This document shows positions 6,318-8,773 of a DNA stretch of 8,773 bases, piece after piece. Numbering within the stretch: the stretch's first letter is position 1; each line of letters starts with the position of its first letter. The notes beneath the pieces are model-generated. The model did not search any database. It had not been told where the DNA came from and worked only from the letters and a program-made list of their open reading frames with translations. The position numbers and the translations under genes were made by a program. The DNA lies in the NCBI GenBank assembly GCA_905236835.1, contig CAJOQY010000306.1:1-8773 (forward strand), written 5' to 3'. The stretch comes from an uncultured Oscillibacter sp. Its GTDB lineage: Bacteria > Bacillota > Clostridia > Oscillospirales > Oscillospiraceae.

Positions 6318-7664
6318 TCATGACGGGAAATTCAAATCCCGCGGAGTAAGCGGGTCTTGATAGGGATTCAAATGTCCGTTGATAACGGATAGAGCCGCCT
6401 CCGGATCGGGATAAATAAACGGGGATTTCCATTCGCCCTCCAGCGTGGAAAAACTGACGCCGTCCGCGCCGATTTCCCACGCTTTCCCCGCCAGCCACGT
6501 CAAATTGCCGAATGACAAGCCGGTTTTGACATATTTCTGGAATATCCGGGCGAAACTGTTGATTTTAAAAAGATTGACCGGGGATAAAATTTTTTTCGCG
6601 ACGGCTTTTAAAAATTTCTGTTGCGTCTCAATCCGGCCAATATCCTGCGTAATATAGCCGGATCCGTCGTTGTTATGCCGGAAGCGGACGACTTTCAACG
6701 CCGTTGCGCCGTCCAAATGTTGAAATCCGGCGGGAATATGAATCTCAAGATTTTGCGCGGGGTCATCGTAATCCATATCAAGCGGGACATCGAAATCCAC
6801 CCCGCCGAGAGCGTCAATCAAAGCGGCGAAACCGGCCAGATTAATTTCTATCGTAAAATCCACGGGAATTCCCATTTGATCGGAAATCGTCCGGGCCAAT
6901 AATTCCGTGCCGCCGGATTTATAGGCCGCGTTGATTTTATGGGCTTTGCCGTTGACAATCGCTTTCGTATCGCGCGGGACGCTCAGGCCGTAAATTTGTT
7001 TTCCCGCCGTGTCCAGAGACGCGATGATAATCGTATCGCTTCCGCCGTTGCCGTCGTCCACGCCGGAGAGTAAAAACGTAAAAAATCCGTCCTTGCGCGG
7101 TTTTATATCCGATTGTATCTCCGGCATATCCGGGGAAGATCCGGAATGAAAATCAAAATCAGAATCAAGATCGGGATCAGGATCAGGATCAAGACGCAAA
7201 GCGGGATTGGAATCGGAATGAAGATTAGAATTAGAATCAAAATCAGGCGTCCGGTTCTGTCCGGGGCGGACCGCCAGCGGCTCCGGAATTTCCGGGGCTT
7301 GGAAAATCAGCCCCTCGGCGGCGCGAAAGGCGATTAAAGCCAGCGCGACCACGACAAGCAGACGGACAACCGCGCCGGGCAGACGCCGCCATAAGACAGC
7401 GCGCCTTGTCCGCGCGGAACGACGGCGCGCCGGATGACGATTTTGACGCGCGGCCAGAACCCGATCCCGCCGCGTGTTTCTTTGATAATATTCATTATCC
7501 CGGCGCGTATATTCCCGCCGCGTATCCCGGCGCGCATATTCCCGCCGGGATTTCTCGCTTGCGTATTCCTCGTCCTTCCGTGTACGGTTTTGCCGTGTCC
7601 GCTTCCGCTCGGGACTGTAAAGGCGTTTCCGCTGACGCCGTATTATATGATGATTGGCGGACAT
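6318..7664 (-). CDS. LytR-CpsA-Psr (LCP) family glycopolymer-peptidoglycan transferase
   Basis: This is a 448-residue type II membrane protein. It has an unusually long, Arg-rich cytoplasmic tail (1-96), one membrane helix (about 98-121), an Asp/Ser/Pro-rich linker (about 124-190), and an extracellular LCP domain (about 192-385). LCP enzymes move teichoic acid or capsule polymers from undecaprenyl pyrophosphate carriers to peptidoglycan. Typical motifs are present: FLLSGVD (197-203), GGSDTIIIASLD (207-218), GLSVPRDT (226-233, R231 pyrophosphate-contacting type), HKINAAY (242-248), VVRFRH (325-330) and DIGRIETQQ (341-349). The region after 385 is short, with no extra domain. The start is supported by a G-rich Shine-Dalgarno (about 7671-7682) 6 bases upstream, and no other Met occurs before residue 180. 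The tail and linker are built from DNA repeats listed separately. The gene has its own promoter and converges on the LtaS-type gene. Confidence 0.92.
   Translation of the reverse strand: MSANHHIIRRQRKRLYSPERKRTRQNRTRKDEEYASEKSRREYARRDTRREYTRRDNEYYQRNTRRDRVLAARQNRHPARRRSARTRRAVLWRRLPGAVVRLLVVVALALIAFRAAEGLIFQAPEIPEPLAVRPGQNRTPDFDSNSNLHSDSNPALRLDPDPDPDLDSDFDFHSGSSPDMPEIQSDIKPRKDGFFTFLLSGVDDGNGGSDTIIIASLDTAGKQIYGLSVPRDTKAIVNGKAHKINAAYKSGGTELLARTISDQMGIPVDFTIEINLAGFAALIDALGGVDFDVPLDMDYDDPAQNLEIHIPAGFQHLDGATALKVVRFRHNNDGSGYITQDIGRIETQQKFLKAVAKKILSPVNLFKINSFARIFQKYVKTGLSFGNLTWLAGKAWEIGADGVSFSTLEGEWKSPFIYPDPEAALSVINGHLNPYQDPLTPRDLNFPS
7147..7246 (-). repeat. Degenerate hexamer repeat encoding the Asp/Ser/Asn linker of the LCP protein
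   Basis: About fifteen imperfect hexamers of the type GGATCA/GAATCA (as read on +) encode alternating Asp, Ser, Asn and Pro at residues ~141-174 on the - strand. The purest part is at 7172-7190. The array reads as a flexible, acidic extracellular linker and looks prone to slippage in steps of two residues. Confidence 0.8.
7496..7549 (-). repeat. 27-base tandem duplication in the LCP N-terminal tail
   Basis: Units 7496-7522 and 7523-7549 match at 25 of 27 bases. On the - strand they encode two nine-residue repeats, RREYARRDT and RREYTRRDN. Both are in frame, so copy number can change without breaking the gene. Confidence 0.85.
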
Positions 7665-7723
7665 CCGGCGTTCCCCCTCCCCCGCTTTTTTCTTTCCGTC
7701 ATGTATATTGATTGAATATTTTT

Positions 7724-7752
7724 ATTATAACCCGCGTTCCGACAAAATACAA
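7724..7752 (-). promoter_or_regulatory. Predicted vegetative promoter of the LCP gene
   Basis: On the - strand, TTGTAT (7752-7747) and a perfect TATAAT (7729-7724) are separated by exactly 17 bases. The -35 box is only a half match. Transcription would start near 7717, leaving about 50 bases of leader before the ATG. The preceding spoIIID unit ends at a terminator just upstream, which fits an independent promoter here. Confidence 0.6.
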
Positions 7753-7763
7753 GTAAAAAACTG

Positions 7764-7809
7764 GAAAAAAACGGGTAAAAATCCCGCCCCGCAAGGCGGA
7801 TTTTCCCGT
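7764..7809 (-). terminator. Rho-independent terminator of spoIIID
   Basis: Read on the - strand, three stacked helices ACGGG/CCCGT, AAAAT/ATTTT and CCGCC/GGCGG, with one- or two-base bulges, form a stem of about 15 pairs around a 6-base loop, followed by a run of T. It is 75 bases past the spoIIID stop. There is no T run on the + side, so it acts in one direction. The 7810-7883 stretch holds nothing else I can identify. Confidence 0.85.
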
Positions 7810-7883
7810 CAATTCGCGAATTATAAATGATGAATGATAATATTTATCAATAATATTACGCGCTTTATTCGTCGCGCCGCGCG

Positions 7884-8132
7884 CTATACGCCGCGATATT
7901 TCCGGCGGGTGGCGATGCCGCCCCGGATGTGCCGCTGAGCCTTGTTGATTTCCAGTATTTCTTTGACTTGAAGATACAACGGGCGATTGAATTTTTCCAG
8001 CCGTTCCGCGATGTCTTTATGTACGGTCGATTTGCTGACGGCGAATTTTTTCGCGGCGGCGCGGACCGTCGTCCGGTTTTCTATCATGTAAAGGGCCAGA
8101 CGCTCCGCCCGCTCTTCCATATTCTCTTTCAA
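7884..8132 (-). CDS. spoIIID: Sporulation transcriptional regulator SpoIIID
   Basis: This 82-residue DNA-binding protein acts in the mother cell during endospore formation, where it activates and represses sigma-E regulon genes and helps the switch to sigma-K. A helix-turn-helix lies at about 22-44, containing TVRAAAKKF and VSKSTVHKD (32-40), the most conserved part of the family. It is followed by the basic C-terminal RHIRGGIATRRKY (67-79). The start is taken as TTG at 8132, giving MKENMEERAERL, because AGGGAG (8146-8141) is 8 bases upstream of it and this N-terminus matches the usual family form. A GTG at 8141 would overlap that ribosome binding site. A sigma-E-like promoter lies upstream and a strong terminator downstream, so it appears to be monocistronic. 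Confidence 0.93.
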   Translation of the reverse strand: MKENMEERAERLALYMIENRTTVRAAAKKFAVSKSTVHKDIAERLEKFNRPLYLQVKEILEINKAQRHIRGGIATRRKYRGV

Positions 8133-8140
8133 TACAAACA

Positions 8141-8146
8141 CTCCCT
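8141..8146 (-). promoter_or_regulatory. Shine-Dalgarno site selecting a TTG start for spoIIID
   Basis: AGGGAG on the - strand sits 8 bases before the TTG at 8132. The alternative GTG at 8141 uses the last base of this site, so it cannot be served by it. Confidence 0.75.
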
Positions 8147-8162
8147 GCCATTTGCTGGTTTC

Positions 8163-8191
8163 AGCTTATGCGGCGGGAGTTTCAAATATGA
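8163..8191 (-). promoter_or_regulatory. Predicted sigma-E promoter of spoIIID
   Basis: On the - strand, TCATATT (8191-8185) and CATAAGCT (8170-8163) are 14 bases apart. The B. subtilis sigma-E pattern is roughly KMATATT, 14-15 bases, CATACANT. The -35 fits well, and the -10 keeps CATA and the final T. Transcription would start near 8156, about 24 bases before the TTG. In B. subtilis, spoIIID is itself transcribed by sigma-E, which supports the call. Confidence 0.65.
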
Positions 8192-8214
8192 TTCGCTGAT
8201 GAAAATTAGCGGCG

Positions 8215-8231
8215 GGACGGATGTTCCGTCC
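8215..8231. repeat. Perfect 7-base inverted repeat upstream of the spoIIID promoter
   Basis: GGACGGA and TCCGTCC are separated by TGT and can be extended by two pairs with a bulge. It lies 23 bases upstream of the sigma-E -35 box and after the rplT terminator. No T run follows on either strand, so a terminator is unlikely; an operator-like site or a chance hairpin is possible. Confidence 0.4.
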
Positions 8232-8247
8232 GCGAATGGATCGGCGT

Positions 8248-8283
8248 AAAAAACGGGCCTCCCGGATGGTTTGTCCGGGGGGC
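8248..8283 (-). terminator. Terminator of the rpmI-rplT operon
   Basis: On the - strand, GCCCCCCGGA and TCCGGGAGGC form a 10-position stem with one C-A mismatch around a 7-base loop, followed by CCG and six T. It is about 45 bases past the rplT stop, where the operon is expected to end. Confidence 0.7.
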
Positions 8284-8327
8284 TTCGCGCGTGATTGTTT
8301 CATATTCGCGTGTTTGGCGTGTATATA

Positions 8328-8678
8328 TCACGCGTTTTTCGCCAGACGCGTCAATTCGGTAAACGCGGCGGGATCCGCGATGGCGATTTCCGAGAGCATT
8401 TTGCGGTTGATTTCAATACCGGCTGTTTTCAGTCCGTGCATAAAGGTGGAATAATTCATGCCGTTGAGTTTGCACGCGGCGGAAATACGGGTAATCCACA
8501 GGGACCGGAAATCCCGTTTTTTAAGTTTGCGGCCTGTATAAGCGTATTGGAGGGATTTCATCACCGCCTGATTGGCGACGCGGAAATGTTTGGACTTCGC
8601 GCCCCAATAGCCTTTGGCCAGTTTCAGGATTTTATTTCTTCTTTTGCGCGTCATCATCGCGCCTTTCACTCTTGCCAT
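8328..8678 (-). CDS. rplT: 50S ribosomal protein L20
   Basis: This 116-residue basic protein binds 23S rRNA early in large-subunit assembly. The whole family pattern is present: [20 protein letters not shown] (1-20), [19 protein letters not shown] (21-39), Arg/Lys-rich [12 protein letters not shown] (51-62), [20 protein letters not shown] (64-83) and a helical end. The length is close to the family norm of about 117-120. The start at 8678 gives the standard MARVK N-terminus. An in-frame ATG six codons earlier is less likely, since AGG at 8689-8687 has 8-base spacing to 8678. It follows the probable rpmI by 43 bases, matching the standard infC-rpmI-rplT order. In model bacteria L20 represses this operon through the leader, which would lie outside the window. 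Confidence 0.98.
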   Translation of the reverse strand: MARVKGAMMTRKRRNKILKLAKGYWGAKSKHFRVANQAVMKSLQYAYTGRKLKKRDFRSLWITRISAACKLNGMNYSTFMHGLKTAGIEINRKMLSEIAIADPAAFTELTRLAKNA

Positions 8679-8721
8679 AGCAAACGCCTGCTTCAAAAAA
8701 CGTAGTCAAACAATATCAAAG

Positions 8722-8772
8722 CTATTCCGTGAATACGTTTTTGATTTTTCTCGCTTCATCCTGTCCCGTTTC
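8722..8772 (-). CDS. rpmI: Partial CDS, probable C-terminus of 50S ribosomal protein L35
   Basis: An open frame enters from the right edge and ends at a TAG (8724-8722), encoding ETGQDEARKIKNVFTE. Position is the main evidence, because L35 normally sits directly before L20. The basic ARKIKNVF tail resembles the usual end of L35, which often reads like KKMKKLLPY. Another frame stays open through this stretch, and only 16 residues are visible, so the assignment is an inference. Confidence 0.6.
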   Translation of the reverse strand, partial: ETGQDEARKIKNVFTE

Positions 8773-8773
8773 C

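Noticed and set aside
7147..7246. Possible CRISPR or iteron array
   Set aside because: The units are six bases, degenerate, without spacers, and lie in frame inside a coding sequence.
7113..7337. Open frame on + encoding a Lys/Ile/Arg repeat protein
   Set aside because: It is the antisense reading of the hexamer repeat inside the LCP gene and has no ribosome binding site or family-like content.
7406..7715. Two + strand open frames opposite the LCP N-terminus
   Set aside because: They are shadows of the GC-rich Arg codons on the other strand; the - strand reading carries the membrane helix and LCP domain.
8288..8334. Inverted repeat CGCGTGAT ... ATCACGCG around the end of rplT
   Set aside because: The arms are 31 bases apart, and the word CGCGTGAT recurs many times in this window as ordinary coding sequence, so a chance pair is likely.

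Overview
This window most likely comes from the chromosome of a spore-forming member of the Clostridia, possibly Lachnospiraceae-like. A clear spoIIID gene points to endospore formation. The LytR-CpsA-Psr (LCP) and lipoteichoic-acid-synthase-type genes fit a Gram-positive-type envelope, and the lipoprotein nuclease with a C-terminal Cys/His module is a form I associate with gut Clostridia. Coding DNA is rich in CG dinucleotides and GCG/CGC codons, while the gaps between genes are almost pure A/T. No mobile element, CRISPR array, tRNA or rRNA is visible.

Layout: the left two thirds (1-6260) read on the + strand. They hold an O-antigen ligase/polymerase-family membrane protein (28-1566), an AlaX-type alanyl-tRNA editing protein (1613-2857), a 143-residue protein of unknown function (2880-3311) that overlaps the start of a secreted lipoprotein DNA/RNA nuclease (3301-4233), and an LtaS-type phosphoglycerol transferase (4338-6260). 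The right third (6318-8773) reads on the - strand. From the right edge leftwards it holds the probable end of rpmI (L35), rplT (L20), spoIIID, and an LCP-family glycopolymer transferase. The two blocks converge on a hairpin terminator at 6260-6290.

How the genes fit together: three of the proteins belong to surface-polymer assembly. The Wzy/WaaL-type protein would polymerise or ligate lipid-linked glycan, the LtaS-type enzyme would add or polymerise glycerol phosphate, and the LCP protein would attach polymer to peptidoglycan. They are not one operon, because the LCP gene is on the opposite strand. rpmI-rplT is the usual translation operon and ends at its own hairpin. spoIIID follows with its own predicted sigma-E-type promoter, a TTG start placed by its Shine-Dalgarno sequence, and a strong terminator. 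The LCP gene then has its own TATAAT-containing promoter.

Nothing here is a clearly new system. The least explained part is the overlapping pair of the small 143-residue protein and the secreted nuclease. Two repeat-built segments of the LCP protein, an Arg-rich cytoplasmic tail and an Asp/Ser-rich linker, also deserve attention.
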